Below are positions 14,490-15,577 of a stretch of DNA of 15,577 nucleotides, piece after piece. Position numbers and translations under genes: made by a program. Numbering within the stretch: the stretch's first letter is position 1; the number at the start of each line of letters is the position of its first letter. Source of the stretch: DAOMOP01 sp035444405 (lineage in GTDB: Bacteria > Pseudomonadota > Gammaproteobacteria > Burkholderiales > Rhodocyclaceae); assembly GCA_035444405.1 (NCBI GenBank), contig DAOMOP010000085.1:1-15577 (forward strand), written 5' to 3'. The notes beneath the pieces were generated by a model. That model made no database searches and was not told the DNA's origin. It saw only the letters and a program-made list of their open reading frames with translations.

Positions 14490-15577
14490 TCAGACCTCGA
14501 CGGTGTCCGCCACCTCGCGGAACTCCGCGATCTGGTCGAAGTTCATGTAGCGGTAGATGTCGCCGGCCTTCTGGTTGACGACATCGACCTGCTCGAGATA
14601 CTCCGCGACCGACGGGATCTTGCCCATCAGCGCGCACACCGCGGCGAGCTCCGCCGAACCGAGGTACACGCGCGTGTCGATGCCGAGCCGGTTCGGGAAG
14701 TTGCGCGTCGAGGTCGACATCGCCGTCGAGCCCTTGCGGATCTGCGCCTGGTTGCCCATGCACAGCGAGCAGCCCGGCATCTCCATGCGCGCGCCGGACT
14801 TGCCGAGCACCGCGTAATAGCCTTCCTCGTTCAGGATCATCGCGTCCATCTTGGTCGGCGGTGCGATCCACAGGCGCGTCGGGATGTCGCTCTTGCCGTC
14901 GAGCACCTTGCCGGCGGCGCGGAAATGGCCGATGTTGGTCATGCACGAGCCGATGAAGACCTCGTCGATCTTGTCGCCGGCGACCTCCGACAGCAGCTTG
15001 ACGTCGTCCGGGTCGTTCGGGCACGCGACGATCGGCTCCTTGACGTCGGCCAGATCGATCTCGATCACGGCGGCGTACTCGGCGTCGGCATCGCCCTCGA
15101 GCAGCTGCGGCTTCGCGATCCAGTCTTCCATCGCCTTGATGCGGCGGCGCAAGGTGCGCGCATCCTGGTAGCCGTTCGCGATCATCCACTTCATCAGCGT
15201 GATGTTCGAGCGCATGTACTCGATGATCGGCGCCTTGTCCAGATGCACCGTGCAGCCGGCCGCCGAACGCTCGGCCGACGCGTCGGACAGCTCAAAGGCC
15301 TGCTCGACCTTGAGATCCGGCAGCCCCTCGATCTCGAGGATGCGACCCGAGAAGATGTTCTTCTTGCCCTTCTTCTCGACCGTCAACAGGCCCTGCTGGA
15401 TCGCGTAGTACGGAATCGCGTTGACCAGGTCACGCAGCGTCACGCCCGGCTGCATCTCGCCCTTGAAGCGCACCAGCACCGATTCGGGCATGTCGAGCGG
15501 CATCACGCCGGTCGCGGCGGCAAAGGCCACCAGACCCGAGCCGGCCGGGAAGGAGATGCCGATCGGGAAGCGCGTGT
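14490..15577 (-). CDS. acnB: Aconitate hydratase B (partial, N-terminal part off the right edge)
   Basis: Isomerises citrate to isocitrate through a [4Fe-4S] cluster; AcnB proteins can also bind mRNA when the cluster is lost. The last 361 codons are visible of about 860. The cluster cysteines are clear: one in GSCMTNIGHFRAAGK and two in MPGCSLCMGNQA, corresponding to C710, C769 and C772 of the E. coli enzyme. The segment RFPIGISFPAGSGLVAFAAA at the edge and the C-terminus NFDQIAEFREVADTVEV fit AcnB rather than AcnA. The stop is TGA at 14492-14490. The gene is convergent with the GGDEF/EAL gene. Confidence 0.97.
   Translation of the reverse strand, partial: TRFPIGISFPAGSGLVAFAAATGVMPLDMPESVLVRFKGEMQPGVTLRDLVNAIPYYAIQQGLLTVEKKGKKNIFSGRILEIEGLPDLKVEQAFELSDASAERSAAGCTVHLDKAPIIEYMRSNITLMKWMIANGYQDARTLRRRIKAMEDWIAKPQLLEGDADAEYAAVIEIDLADVKEPIVACPNDPDDVKLLSEVAGDKIDEVFIGSCMTNIGHFRAAGKVLDGKSDIPTRLWIAPPTKMDAMILNEEGYYAVLGKSGARMEMPGCSLCMGNQAQIRKGSTAMSTSTRNFPNRLGIDTRVYLGSAELAAVCALMGKIPSVAEYLEQVDVVNQKAGDIYRYMNFDQIAEFREVADTVEV

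Overview
The window is GC-rich chromosomal DNA, packed with central-metabolism genes, from what is most likely a betaproteobacterium. The Rhodocyclales type (Azoarcus/Thauera/Zoogloea-like) is my best guess. That placement rests on protein flavour, on the order sdhC-sdhD-sdhA-sdhB-sdhE-gltA-sucA, and on a UTRA-type GntR regulator lying between sdhC and a divergent mdh. Genus cannot be decided from the sequence alone. I see no insertion sequence, phage gene, CRISPR array, rRNA or tRNA.

Layout. On the minus strand, read right to left from about 7704 to 1, lie a GntR/UTRA regulator, sdhC, sdhD, sdhA, sdhB, sdhE, gltA and the first two thirds of sucA (the 2-oxoglutarate dehydrogenase E1, which runs off the left edge). 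The sdh genes are tightly coupled, with overlaps or gaps of 2 to 21 nt. An intrinsic terminator separates gltA from sucA. On the plus strand, diverging from the regulator, is mdh with a good sigma70-like promoter. A 30-bp near-perfect palindrome ends 4 bp upstream of its -35 box. mdh ends in a clear intrinsic terminator and is followed by a CitE/HpcH-family carbon-carbon lyase-like gene. Convergent to that gene is a second-type infA (translation initiation factor IF-1) with a long upstream non-coding region of about 520 bp.

The right third carries a signalling pair on the plus strand: a class III adenylate cyclase fused to an FHA domain, apparently on a leaderless mRNA, and 36 nt later a large protein with four CBS domains, PAS, GGDEF and EAL. 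All canonical catalytic residues that I checked in both cyclase types and in the EAL phosphodiesterase are present. A strong hairpin separates this pair from acnB (aconitase B, C-terminal part), which enters from the right edge on the minus strand.

How the genes fit together: acnB, gltA, sucA, sdhCDAB/sdhE and mdh provide five steps of the TCA cycle plus the flavinylation factor for succinate dehydrogenase. The GntR protein is the obvious candidate local regulator. The CitE-like enzyme may act on a malyl-CoA or citramalyl-CoA type substrate close to the same pathway. The cAMP and c-di-GMP enzymes sit between two TCA blocks, so a link between carbon flux or adenylate status and second messengers is a reasonable but unproven idea. 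The least conventional parts of the window are that signalling pair, the operator/promoter region between the regulator and mdh, and the infA leader region.
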